Positions 1 to 7,689 of a stretch of 45,207 nucleotides of DNA are shown piece by piece. The translations under genes and the position numbers were made by a program. The notes below the pieces were generated by a model. The model was given only the letters and a program-made list of their open reading frames with translations. It was not told where the DNA came from and did not search any database. This stretch comes from PFJX01 sp038215555 (GTDB taxonomy: Bacteria > Pseudomonadota > Gammaproteobacteria > Burkholderiales > Thiobacillaceae), in the NCBI GenBank assembly GCA_038215555.1, contig JBBQQT010000008.1, forward strand, positions 1 to 45,207, given 5' to 3'. Position 1 is the first letter of the stretch; every line of letters starts with the position of its first letter.

Positions 1-260
1 GAAAACCCGCTCGAATTCAGCAAAAACAGGGCATAAAGAGGGAAAAAGTGCCTAATTATTGTGCAAACCCCGTTCCGGGCGGGATTCTGGGCCGTTTGGG
101 TATTTCAAGTCCGACAGGCTGCTAGAGATCAGGTTGTCTGACCTCCGCAACATCAAAGCGATGCCCAATGCCGATCGCCGGGTTGCGCGGTTTTCCGACC
201 CGGGGGCGCTGCTAATATGCCGGCGTTACCTGCGGATATCGCGACAAGAAAGGAGTTGCC
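1..260. other. Non-coding stretch at window start
   Basis: No convincing gene is visible here. The short open frames on both strands show no recognisable domain and no ribosome binding site. It presumably holds the promoter and leader of the Uma2-family gene that starts at 261. Confidence 0.4.
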
Positions 261-827
261 ATGGGCATGGCACAGAAGCACGAATCGCAAAGCGAGATCG
301 AATACCTGGACAGTGAGGCATACGCGCCGCGCAAGCGCGAATTTGTCGCGGGCGAAACCTATGCGATGGCGGGGGGCAGCGCGCGGCACAACCGGATTTC
401 CGGAAACGTATATTCCAGGCTGGATGCCGCCACTCGCGACACGCCCTGCGAGGCATTCATCGCCGACATGAAAGTCAGGGTGGACGTCTACCGGGCTTTT
501 TATTACCCGGATGTGATGCTCGGCTGTTCCGCCGATGACAACCATCCGCTCTACCGCATCAGCCCTTGTGTGCTGGTCGAGGTATTGTCGCCATCCACCG
601 CCAGCATCGACGAACGCGAGAAATGGCTGCACTACCGTGACATTCCCAGCCTGCGCTATTACCTGCTGATCGATTCCGAAAAGCGGCATGCCCGCATCCG
701 CATCCGCGACGGCGAGGGCTGGCTGGAACAGACGCTGGATGCGGATGACATCGTGCCGCTGAGCTGCGGCCCGGTCAGCACCACGTTGTGCCTGGACGAC
801 ATCTACGAGCGTACCGGCTTGTTGTAA
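261..827 (+). CDS. Uma2 family (DUF820) endonuclease-like protein
   Basis: A 188-residue protein of the Uma2/DUF820 family, which has a PD-(D/E)xK nuclease fold; the biological role of the family is largely unknown. Visible family features are an N-terminal EYLDSEAYAPRKREFVAGE segment, the central YYPDVMLGC strand with a candidate catalytic Asp, the LVEVLSPSTASIDEREKW segment with the matching Glu, and the LRYYLLIDSEK strand. The ATG at 261 was chosen because AAGGAG lies at 250-255; a second ATG at 267 is also possible. It stands alone, tail to tail with the radical SAM gene. Such genes are often scattered in many copies in a genome, and a mobile origin is possible. The family call is firm; the substrate is unknown. 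Confidence 0.85.
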   Translation: MGMAQKHESQSEIEYLDSEAYAPRKREFVAGETYAMAGGSARHNRISGNVYSRLDAATRDTPCEAFIADMKVRVDVYRAFYYPDVMLGCSADDNHPLYRISPCVLVEVLSPSTASIDEREKWLHYRDIPSLRYYLLIDSEKRHARIRIRDGEGWLEQTLDADDIVPLSCGPVSTTLCLDDIYERTGLL

Positions 828-839
828 TCGATTGTCCTT

Positions 840-2858
840 TCACCCCAACGCCCGCTCGATGAAGTGGCGCGGCACGCGGGTTCTTGGCACGCGCCCGGTT
901 GCGTCACCTTTGAACCACTGCCGCACATCATCATCCAGGCCGATGCCGTGCATGTAGTTGTACAACGCCTTGTTCAGCGCGATGCCGAGTGTGTCGTGAT
1001 CGACGCCGGTCGGATCATTGAAACCCACATCGTTCTGGGCGAACGACACCGGCGGCAAGGGCTGCAACGTCACGCCGAACTGCTCCGGATGCAGCCCAAC
1101 CGGCGAATGCACAGTGCAGACGAAGCGATGGAAAAAACCGGACTGGATGCAGCCGGCAGCGAACAGTTGCCGCACATATTCCAGCGCATCGACAGTGTCC
1201 TGCACGGTCTGCGTCGGGAAGCCGTACATCAGATAGGCATGCACCAGAATACCGGCATCGCTGAAAGCGCGCGTGACGCGGGCAACCTGCTCCACCGAGA
1301 CGCCTTTTTGCATTAGTTTCAGCAGGCGGTCGGAAGCCACTTCCAGGCCGCCGGAGACGGCAATACAGCCGCTGTCGGCCAGTTGCAGGCACAGTTCCGG
1401 CGTGAAGGATTTTTCGAAGCGGATATTGCCCCACCAGGAAATCGCACGATTGCGCTTTTCCAGTTCTTCGGCGAGCGCCTTCAACGCCTTCGGCGGCGCG
1501 GCTTCATCGACGAAATGAAAACCGGTCTGGCCGGTTTCCGCGATGACGGTTTCGATGCGATCTACCAGCGTCGCGGCGGCAATGGCGTCGTAGCGGCCAA
1601 TGTAGTCGAGCGAAACGTCGCAAAAGCTGCACTTCTTCCAGTAACAGCCATGCGCCACGGTGAGCTTGTTCCAGCGCCCGTCCGACCACAGCCGGTGCAT
1701 CGGATTGAGCATGTCGAGCACCGACAGATAACGATCCAGCGGCAGGCCGTCCCAGGTTGGCGTGCCGACTTCGGCGAAGGGGATATCGGGCTCGGGGAAG
1801 TGGATGTAGCGGACTTCATTCGGCGAACCGGCTGAAAACTCCGTCACACCGGCGCAGACCGGTGTCCAGTTCGTGGTTGCGTCTTCTGGATTCCGGCCTG
1901 CGCCGGAATGACGAGCGGGGGGGGTGCGCACAAACGTTCGCACCAAACGCTCTTGCGCTCGTTCGTCGCGCAGATGTTCGAGCAGCGCCAACAACGGCCG
2001 CTCACCATCGTCGAGACAGACGTAGTCGAAGTAGTCGAACACGCGCGGCTCGGTCAGTTCGCGCAATTCCGTGTTGACGTAGCCACCGCCGAGGACGGTG
2101 ACGATATCCGGATGCTCAGCCTTGATCGCCTGCGCGATGCGAAATGCGGCGTAGACATTGCCGGGAAACGGCACCGACAACAGCACCACCTTCGGCGCAT
2201 GTCGCGCGACTGCTTCCTGCGTCAATTCTCTGAGCGTTTGATCGACCAGATTCATCGGCGCGGCCAGCGCGGCGGCCAGCGGCTCGAAGGTGGGCTGGCT
2301 TTGCGCCAGCGACTCGGCATAACGCACAAACTCGAAGCGCGGATCAACCGCCTCACGCAATACATCAGCGACATCGTTCAGATACAACGTGGCGAAATGA
2401 CGCGCCCGATCGTGCACACCGAGCGCACCAAACGCCCAGGCCAGCGGATCGCCGCCGTCCTCATCTTCATAAACATCAAGCGAAGCAAACCGCGCGCCCT
2501 CGGGCAGGAATCCACGCCCGGCGATGCGGTGTCCGATGCTCGGATCGCGCCCCTGCAAAAACGCCACGGCTGGCGTGATGGTGGCGAAATAGCGGTTGAA
2601 CTGGGCATCAAATGCTTGCACCTGAGGCGAACGTTTCTTGTGTGGAATCGCCGCGATACAGCCCCGGATTTGACGCAGCCCCTCTGGAGTAAACAACCGC
2701 AACACCAACGCCAGCGCCAGGTCTTCCTGCACCGCATCGATGCCGCGCGAACGCAGGAAGCCGGTCAGATACGCCGTCGACGGATACGGCGTATTGAGCT
2801 GGGTCATCGGCGGGATGATCGAGAGAACGCGGTGTTGCGGGGGCGAACTAGCGGACAT
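840..2858 (-). CDS. B12-binding domain radical SAM protein
   Basis: A cobalamin-binding-type radical SAM enzyme of unknown substrate. The N-terminal part (PPMTQLNTPYPSTAYLTGFL, then LGGGYVNTELREL) resembles the B12-binding region. The radical SAM core follows with the cluster motif HGCYWKKCSFCD, where the cysteines are spaced C-x4-C-x2-C, and downstream WWGNIRFEKSF and VSGGLEVASDRLLKLMQKG strands typical of the TIM barrel. Roughly residues 315-340 are encoded by a REP-like repeat (1842-1914) that keeps the frame open, so the insertion sits between the B12 and radical SAM domains. No good ribosome binding site helps with the start; ATGs lie at 2891, 2861, 2858 and 2807, and I prefer 2858. A 61-bp piece of the 5' end is duplicated at 4601-4661. 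The family is certain; the reaction is not. Confidence 0.85.
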   Translation of the reverse strand: MSASSPPQHRVLSIIPPMTQLNTPYPSTAYLTGFLRSRGIDAVQEDLALALVLRLFTPEGLRQIRGCIAAIPHKKRSPQVQAFDAQFNRYFATITPAVAFLQGRDPSIGHRIAGRGFLPEGARFASLDVYEDEDGGDPLAWAFGALGVHDRARHFATLYLNDVADVLREAVDPRFEFVRYAESLAQSQPTFEPLAAALAAPMNLVDQTLRELTQEAVARHAPKVVLLSVPFPGNVYAAFRIAQAIKAEHPDIVTVLGGGYVNTELRELTEPRVFDYFDYVCLDDGERPLLALLEHLRDERAQERLVRTFVRTPPARHSGAGRNPEDATTNWTPVCAGVTEFSAGSPNEVRYIHFPEPDIPFAEVGTPTWDGLPLDRYLSVLDMLNPMHRLWSDGRWNKLTVAHGCYWKKCSFCDVSLDYIGRYDAIAAATLVDRIETVIAETGQTGFHFVDEAAPPKALKALAEELEKRNRAISWWGNIRFEKSFTPELCLQLADSGCIAVSGGLEVASDRLLKLMQKGVSVEQVARVTRAFSDAGILVHAYLMYGFPTQTVQDTVDALEYVRQLFAAGCIQSGFFHRFVCTVHSPVGLHPEQFGVTLQPLPPVSFAQNDVGFNDPTGVDHDTLGIALNKALYNYMHGIGLDDDVRQWFKGDATGRVPRTRVPRHFIERALG
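1842..1914. repeat. REP-like inverted repeat inside a reading frame
   Basis: Two 28-base arms (about 1842-1869 and 1886-1913) are inverted copies of each other, with 23 of 28 positions matching, and each arm is itself a small imperfect hairpin rich in CCGGCGCAG / CTGCGCCGG. Translated in the radical SAM frame it gives the peptide HSGAGRNP ... TPVCAGVT, familiar as the translation of a dispersed proteobacterial intergenic repeat. A related element lies at 45117-45199. Confidence 0.8.
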
Positions 2859-3036
2859 CATGGGAGGCCGGTTACGAGTAAGGCCTCGCATGGTGCATCA
2901 GATACAGGAGTTTCTGTAGATCGTCGTCGTGCTCACCCCATCCCCCCCGGAACCACTGCTTGACGCTTTCCTATTCGCTCTGCGTCCTGGCTTCAATCGG
3001 GGGAGGGGCGTCTCCAGTTGTTCCTTGACGGTGCGC

Positions 3037-3884
3037 TTACATCGAGCCAAACACGTATTCGCTGTCACTCGTGAATGATTGCTCTTGCTTCGGCTTTGGC
3101 TCCGGCGCTTTTTTCAGCACCGGTCGGCTGACCACGGCATTGGCGGCGAGGGTGTCGACCAGGTAGCCGGTGGCGAAGATCACGGTATCCGCAGCGAGCT
3201 TGTCCATTTCCGGGCTCTTGCTGACGGAGTGGCCACCGAACAGTGCGCCGCCACCGCCATAACCGCCGCCAGAAACGCCCCAACTGGACGAGGCATCATT
3301 GGAATTGAATGATTTCGAGGCTTTTACGTTTGCTTTCTTGATATCGACGACACGAATATCCATCGCCAGATTGGCGTTTTTGGTGGTCTTGGAGAAGCCG
3401 CCAACGATCGGGATCAGGCCGCCGCCGAAGCTGGATTTGGAGGTTTCCATGCCGACGGAAGTGATTGCGCCAGTGAGCAGGAAGTCGGCGGGTTTGATTT
3501 CGATCTTCAAACCGGAAAGGGCCGCCTCTTTCTGAAGTTCTTCCATGGCTTCACGTTCTTGCACGTCGAAACAGCCGGTGGCTTTAGCGCGGTGGTCAGT
3601 GCGTAGGCCATGCCGTCGCCAATACCGGAGAAGTCAGGCTGAATCAGGCCTTCCTTGGCGGCCGCCATGGCCAAAAAAACGCCCATGCCGCCCATATTTC
3701 CACCGCTCGATTCCCGTTTCTGGCATCCGCTGGCCTTGCACTGCAATTTGCCCACGGAAACGCTGGCAACTTGTGAGGAACATTGCGGTACAAATGCGCT
3801 GATGTCGTTTTCCTGCACGGTGGTCTCGCCGGCCAGGGCGGAGGTGGATGCAAGCAGCGCAGCAATCAGGGACAGGTGTTTCAT
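3037..3884 (-). pseudogene. CsgG-like secreted protein, one frameshift
   Basis: The gene encodes a signal peptide (MKHLSLIAALLASTSALA), a variable linker, and a CsgG/HfaB-like core: FSGIGDGMAYALTTALK, then in the next frame ATGCFDVQEREAMEELQKE, the ADFLLTGAITSVG strand and the NLAMDIRVVDIKKANV strand. CsgG-family proteins are outer-membrane or periplasmic secretion and assembly factors. The start at 3884 is preceded by a GGAG ribosome binding site. One base appears to be missing in the short A run (T run on the plus strand) at 3583-3585; restoring it joins both halves into one 283-residue protein. Both halves are otherwise well preserved, so a recent mutation, a phase-variable site or a sequence error are all possible. 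A c-di-GMP riboswitch lies about 280 bases upstream. Confidence 0.7.
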
Positions 3885-3897
3885 ATGTTTCTCCAGA

Positions 3898-4122
3898 TCA
3901 AGGTGGGGGTTGAAAAAAGGTGTATTCGACGGAGACCGGGCGTACGCAATCGCCTGAGCGAAGGCGCCCCGAGTCATTCAGATAGGTATGTTTTGCAGAG
4001 CGGAGCAGGCTGCGCCCGAATTCATCCGGCCGGCATGGCTCAACATCACTGTGTAGTCGGAAGTGAGGTTGGACGCGTGCGTCCAGTGCGTCTATTTGCC
4101 CAACAAATACAGCAGTACACAT
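3898..4122 (-). CDS. Possible leader ORF behind the riboswitch
   Basis: A 74-codon open frame with ATG at 4122 and a GGGGC-type ribosome binding site seven bases upstream. It lies between the c-di-GMP aptamer and the CsgG-like gene. The protein has no domain, signal or membrane segment that I recognise, and codon use is not persuasive. The CCCC run just 3' of the aptamer could pair with the GGGG of this site, so it may be a regulated leader frame or a chance frame. Confidence 0.25.
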   Translation of the reverse strand: MCTAVFVGQIDALDARVQPHFRLHSDVEPCRPDEFGRSLLRSAKHTYLNDSGRLRSGDCVRPVSVEYTFFQPPP

Positions 4123-4162
4123 AGCTTGCCCCTTCAGTATGTCGCCGGGGTGATGTGTGCTG

Positions 4163-4246
4163 CACAGGCAACCCCGCTGCCATAGGTATAAACCCTTAGG
4201 CCGGTAGTTTTGCGTCCCTGTTTTTCAACAGGTATGCCCTTACGAT
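4163..4246 (-). promoter_or_regulatory. Cyclic-di-GMP-I (GEMM) riboswitch
   Basis: Read on the minus strand, the GEMM-I landmarks occur in order: GGGCATACC, a CCTGTT-GAAA-AACAGG hairpin with a GNRA loop, the conserved GGACGCAAA, the CCTAAG tetraloop-receptor segment, and the closing GGCAGCGGGGTTGCC. This matches the known aptamer, in which the GAAA loop docks into the CCUAAG receptor and c-di-GMP sits in the junction. Downstream is a CsgG-like secreted protein gene, a plausible c-di-GMP target. No obvious intrinsic terminator follows, so control may act on translation. Confidence 0.9.
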
Positions 4247-4345
4247 TGGTTGGTTAACGGCTCGTCAGTGACGAACTCGAGTGCTTCTTTGTTTGCAGTC
4301 GCCTTGGCAGTGAATCTGCGCCAACTAAAGCTACAAGCGGGGCTA

Positions 4346-4374
4346 ACCGTACCCTGCCAAACATACCAGGTCAA
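4346..4374 (-). promoter_or_regulatory. Candidate sigma-70 promoter for riboswitch transcript
   Basis: TTGACC (4374-4369) and TACGGT (4351-4346) are separated by 17 bases on the minus strand, about 90 bases upstream of the aptamer. The -35 is good and the -10 is weak. Confidence 0.35.
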
Positions 4375-4392
4375 CAAATAAATTGTTTTAAA

Positions 4393-4422
4393 TTAATGGT
4401 TTATAACTTAATGGTTTATAAC
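4393..4422. repeat. Tandem 15-bp direct repeat
   Basis: Two exact adjacent copies of TTAATGGTTTATAAC (4393-4407 and 4408-4422) lie in an AT-rich stretch upstream of the candidate riboswitch promoter. This could be a tandem regulator-binding site or a slippage product. Confidence 0.6.
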
Positions 4423-4459
4423 TTTAGGCATAGGGGATTCAGCTGCGTAATGTGAAGGT

Positions 4460-4600
4460 TCATTCATCGTCCAGGCTGATATGCGTCAACAACTCGAACA
4501 GCAGCCGGTAATACTGGTACTTGGTCGACGTGATGTTTCGGCTCAGGTACAGCACCGGAAAATCCAGCAAACCTTCGCGCTGCAACATCAGCAGGTTCAG
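4460..4600 (-). pseudogene. Fic family protein, C-terminal remnant
   Basis: The frame reads ILNLLMLQREGLLDFPVLYL, then SRNITSTKYQYYRLL and a stop at 4462-4460. This matches the conserved C-terminal region of Fic proteins (GLLDIPVLYLSRYI followed by YYRLL). The catalytic HPFxxGNGR loop and everything N-terminal are gone. The fragment begins exactly where the duplicated radical SAM segment ends, so it was joined by recombination. Confidence 0.65.
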
Positions 4601-4661
4601 GATACGCCGTCGATGGATACGGCGTGTTGAGCTGCGTCACCGGCGGGATGATCGGGAGAAC
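4601..4661. repeat. Duplicated 61-bp segment of the radical SAM gene
   Basis: Bases 4601-4661 match 2768-2828, the 5' part of the radical SAM gene, at 56 of 61 positions. Translated, both copies give IIPP(M/V)TQLNTPYPSTAY. Similarity stops sharply on both sides, with a Fic remnant on one side and a BRO/DinD-like remnant on the other. Confidence 0.85.
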
Positions 4662-5299
4662 TCGCACTGACTGGCTCGACGCGATGAATTCGGGCCGGAT
4701 CAATAGTGTCATGGCTTCTTCGATACTTTTCGCGCCGCCCTTGCCGGCGTCGGCCCATTCCTGATGAATCAGGTTGGTGAGGATGGCGAATTCATCGCCC
4801 TGCTTGATGTTGTGGTTCTCCCAGTAATCGGTCAGCTTGTTACGCGTTTCCTGGCCGGTCATGCGCAGCTGGATCCACTTCTCGCTGCGCCCGTGTTTGC
4901 GCCATGTCTCGCGGGCGCGATTCAGCGACAAAGCGGGGTCGCTCATTTCCTGCATCCGCCCGAAACCCACCTTCGCCAGCCACAGTTTGATCGGCTAGGC
5001 CTTGGGGCTGGGCACCGACTGCACCAGCCGCAGCAGAGTCTCGGCGGTGGCGACGTCGGTGAGATAGTGCTTGCCGTCGGCGGCGGGCAATTTCAGTCGG
5101 TTACAGTTTGTAACCGACTCACTGCCTTCCTTGGCCAAGCGGTTTTTCAGCACCTTCCAATAATTTCTCGCCGCCTGATAGTCCGGCTGCTGGGTGAGCA
5201 CTTGCATGATATCCACCACCGAAAACCACCAGGTTTCGGTGTCCTCGTCATAGACGCGGCGAATGGCATGGTCTCGAAAAGTTCAGGCTGGATATTCAT
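4662..5299 (-). pseudogene. BRO-N / DinD-like gene remnant
   Basis: The decayed frame contains WWFSVVDIMQVLTQQPDYQA, ARNYWKVLKNRLAKEGSE, HYLTDVATAETLLRLVQSVP, then IKLWLAKVGFGRMQEM, TGQETRNKLTDYWENHNIKQ and FAILTNLIHQEW. This order is that of BRO-N domain proteins resembling DNA-damage-inducible protein D and phage antirepressors. Three lesions are visible: a frameshift near 5270 after the start MNIQPELFE (ATG at 5299), a TAG at about 4998-4996 where a Glu codon is expected (PSPKA-stop-PIKLWLAKV), and loss of the 3' end at the joint with the radical SAM copy. The product cannot be functional. Confidence 0.75.
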
Positions 5300-5360
5300 G
5301 GATGGACCCCCTGTTTTTCTACAGTTTGCCGCTTAAAAGCCTGACTGGGAAACCCCGGTT

Positions 5361-5416
5361 GGCTATGCCTCAAAAAACATAGCCCCCAATTGATTTTGTT
5401 GGATGCGCTTAGCGCA
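5361..5416. repeat. Two hairpins downstream of the pyr operon
   Basis: GGCTATG (5361-5367) pairs with CATAGCC (5378-5384), and a near-perfect palindrome TGCGCTTAGCGCA lies at 5404-5416 within a GTTGGATGCGC...GCGCACCCTACG context that recurs in many proteobacterial genomes. They follow the stop of the dihydroorotase gene and could end the operon transcript, but neither has a clear T tract on the minus strand. Confidence 0.45.
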
Positions 5417-5426
5417 CCCTACGCAA

Positions 5427-6716
5427 CTACGCATGCTGATGGTTGCGCCTGTAATCCAGATGCCCATCAATCAGCGTGTATTGCACGCGGCCCTGCATTT
5501 CCAGGCCGAGGAAGGGGCTGTTCTTGCCGAGGCTGGCGAGGTTGGCGCGATTCACCACCCAGGTCGCTTCCGGGTCGAACATGCACAGATCGGCGGGACA
5601 TCCGACGCCGATGCGGCCGGCGTCGATGCGCATGATGTTCGCCGGATGCCGGGTGATGAAACCGAGCGCTTTGCCCAGCGGCATGGCGGTTTCGCGCGCC
5701 CATTTCAGCGTCAGCGGCAGCAGCAGTTCGACGCCGGTGGCGCCGGCTTCGGCTTCCTGGAACGGCAGCTCCTTGGCGTCGTCATCCACCGGCGCATGGT
5801 CGGAACAGATCGCGTCGATGGTGCCATCTTCGAGGCCGTAGCGAATTGCATCGCGGTCACGTTGGCTGCGCAGCGGCGGAATCAGATGGCAATGGGGGTT
5901 GAAGTCGGCGGTGTCCATTTCCGACAAATGCACGTGATGGATGTTGACGTCGCAGGTGATCGGCAAGCCGTCATGCTTGGCGCGTCGCACCATTTCGATA
6001 CCTGCGCGGCTGGACAGGCGCGCCAAATGGACGCGTGCGCCGGTTTCGCGGACCAGCAGCAGGATGGTGGACAACGCGACGGTTTCCGCCGGCACCGGAA
6101 TCGGCGGAAAACCCAGCCGCGCGGCGACGACACCATCGTGCGCGACGCCTTCGCGCGCCAGATGCGGGTCCTGCGGGCGCAGCCAGACCGAGAGTTCGAA
6201 TGTTTTGGCGTATTCCATCGCGCGCAGCAGCACCTGCGTATCGATCAACGGCGCGTCGGCCTGGCTGAACGCGACACAGCCGGCTTCGGTCAGTTCGGCC
6301 ATTTCGGTGATGCCTTCACCCTTCAGCTTCTTGGTCAGCGCGCCTATCGGGTACACGCGTGGTCCGGGCATGTGCTTGGCGCGGAACTTGAGCATTTCCA
6401 CCAGCCCCGGTTCGTCCAGTGGCGGGTCGGTATCCGGTGGACAGGCCAGCGAAGTGACGCCGCCAACCGCCGCCGCGTGCATCTCGGTTTCCAGCGTCGC
6501 TTTGTATTCCAGGCCGGGCTCACGCAGGCGCACCGACAGATCGACCAGGCCCGGGCAGACGATGAGGCCGCTGGCGTCAATGACCTGATTGGCGTGGAAA
6601 TCGCTCGGCATTTTGCCGATGCCGACGATGTGGCTGGCGGCGACGAAGATGTCCTGTATCGCATCCAGACCTGAAGCGGGGTCAATGACACGGCCGTTCT
6701 TGATTTGAATTTTCAT
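5427..6716 (-). CDS. pyrC: Dihydroorotase-like PyrC' (probably non-catalytic)
   Basis: A 429-residue class I dihydroorotase homologue. Active enzymes have a zinc-binding HxH in the motif D-x-H-x-H-x-R-x-P-G; here it reads VDLSVRLREPG, so both histidines are replaced by Ser and Arg. The late metal-site region survives only in part (CSDHAPVDDDAK). This matches the known PyrC' (PyrX) subunit of Pseudomonas and relatives, which is inactive and forms a complex with aspartate carbamoyltransferase. It follows pyrB by 13 bases, with GAGGG upstream of the ATG. I expect a true dihydroorotase elsewhere in the genome. Confidence 0.9.
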   Translation of the reverse strand: MKIQIKNGRVIDPASGLDAIQDIFVAASHIVGIGKMPSDFHANQVIDASGLIVCPGLVDLSVRLREPGLEYKATLETEMHAAAVGGVTSLACPPDTDPPLDEPGLVEMLKFRAKHMPGPRVYPIGALTKKLKGEGITEMAELTEAGCVAFSQADAPLIDTQVLLRAMEYAKTFELSVWLRPQDPHLAREGVAHDGVVAARLGFPPIPVPAETVALSTILLLVRETGARVHLARLSSRAGIEMVRRAKHDGLPITCDVNIHHVHLSEMDTADFNPHCHLIPPLRSQRDRDAIRYGLEDGTIDAICSDHAPVDDDAKELPFQEAEAGATGVELLLPLTLKWARETAMPLGKALGFITRHPANIMRIDAGRIGVGCPADLCMFDPEATWVVNRANLASLGKNSPFLGLEMQGRVQYTLIDGHLDYRRNHQHA

Positions 6717-6729
6717 GCTGTGTTTTCCC

Positions 6730-7689
6730 TCAATTCCCCGCCAATATGCTCATCACCGCCATCCGCACCGCGATGCCGAAAGTGACCTGCGACAAAATCA
6801 CGGACTGCATGCCGTCGGCCACCGCCGAGTCGATTTCGACACCGCGATTCATCGGGCCGGGATGCATGACGATGGCGTCGGGCTTGGCCAGCTTGAGTTT
6901 TTCCGGGGTCAGGCCCCAGTGTTTGAAGTACTCGCCGGCGGAGGGCAGGCGCGCGCCGCGCATACGCTCGTTTTGCAAGCGCAGCATCAGCACGGCATCG
7001 ACACCCTTGATGCCCTCGCTCAGCTTGTGGAACACATGCACGCCCATGTTCTTGACGTCGCGCGGCAGCAGCGTTTGCGGCGCAACCACCCGGACTTCCG
7101 GACACCCCAGCGTGGTCAGTGCATGAATCTGCGAACGGGCGACGCGCGAATGCAGCAGATCGCCGACGATGGCGACGCGCAGGTTGTGGAACGGCCCTTT
7201 GTAGTGGCGCAGCGTGAACATATCGAGCAGGCCCTGGGTCGGGTGCGAACAACGGCCGTCGCCGGCGTTGATGATGTGGATATGCGGCGCGACATGGCGC
7301 GCGATCAGATGCCCGGCGCCGGCAGCGGCGTGCCGCACGATGAACATGTCGGCCTGCATCGCCGACAGGTTGGCGATAGTGTCGAGCAGGGTTTCACCCT
7401 TGCTCTGCGAGGACGCGTTGATGTTCAGGTTGACCACATCGGCGCTCAACCGCTTGGCGGCAATCTCGAAGGTGGTGCGGGTGCGGGTGGAGTTCTCGAA
7501 GAAGATATTGAAGATCGCTTTGCCGCGCAGCAGCGGCACTTTCTTCACATCGCGCTCTGCCTCCGACACGCTGAGGAAGGACTCGGCAGTATCGAGAATC
7601 TGAGTCAGGATGCGCGCTGGCAGGCCATCCAGCGTCAGCAAATGGCGCAGGCGGCCATCGTCGGTCAATTGCAGGTTGTTGGCGCTCAT
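6730..7689 (-). CDS. pyrB: Aspartate carbamoyltransferase catalytic chain
   Basis: A 319-residue PyrB that joins carbamoyl phosphate and aspartate, the first committed step of pyrimidine synthesis. The carbamoyl phosphate loop ENSTRTRTTFE (residues 65-75), the HPTQGLLDMFTLRHY segment and the C-terminal MHPGPMNRGVEI are all present. The start at 7689 has AGAGG just upstream, and its ATG overlaps the pyrR stop by four bases (ATGA). The open frame continues upstream inside pyrR, but that extension is out of frame with PyrR and is not part of the protein. The inactive dihydroorotase next to it probably provides the structural partner. Confidence 0.95.
   Translation of the reverse strand: MSANNLQLTDDGRLRHLLTLDGLPARILTQILDTAESFLSVSEAERDVKKVPLLRGKAIFNIFFENSTRTRTTFEIAAKRLSADVVNLNINASSQSKGETLLDTIANLSAMQADMFIVRHAAAGAGHLIARHVAPHIHIINAGDGRCSHPTQGLLDMFTLRHYKGPFHNLRVAIVGDLLHSRVARSQIHALTTLGCPEVRVVAPQTLLPRDVKNMGVHVFHKLSEGIKGVDAVLMLRLQNERMRGARLPSAGEYFKHWGLTPEKLKLAKPDAIVMHPGPMNRGVEIDSAVADGMQSVILSQVTFGIAVRMAVMSILAGN

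Noticed and set aside
1908..2963. 351-codon plus-strand frame opposite the radical SAM gene
   Set aside because: Antisense shadow without domain or ribosome site.
2892..3036. Possible coding remnant ending LQKLLYLMHHARPYS just upstream of the radical SAM gene
   Set aside because: An open frame with SVKQWFRGGWGEHDDDL is visible on the minus strand but is short, has no start and no family that I can name.
3550..3600. Programmed ribosomal frameshift in the CsgG-like gene
   Set aside because: No slippery heptamer of the known kind or stimulatory structure is evident, so a plain indel is more likely.
5403..6674. 423-codon plus-strand frame opposite pyrC'
   Set aside because: Antisense shadow of a well-recognised gene, no family similarity.
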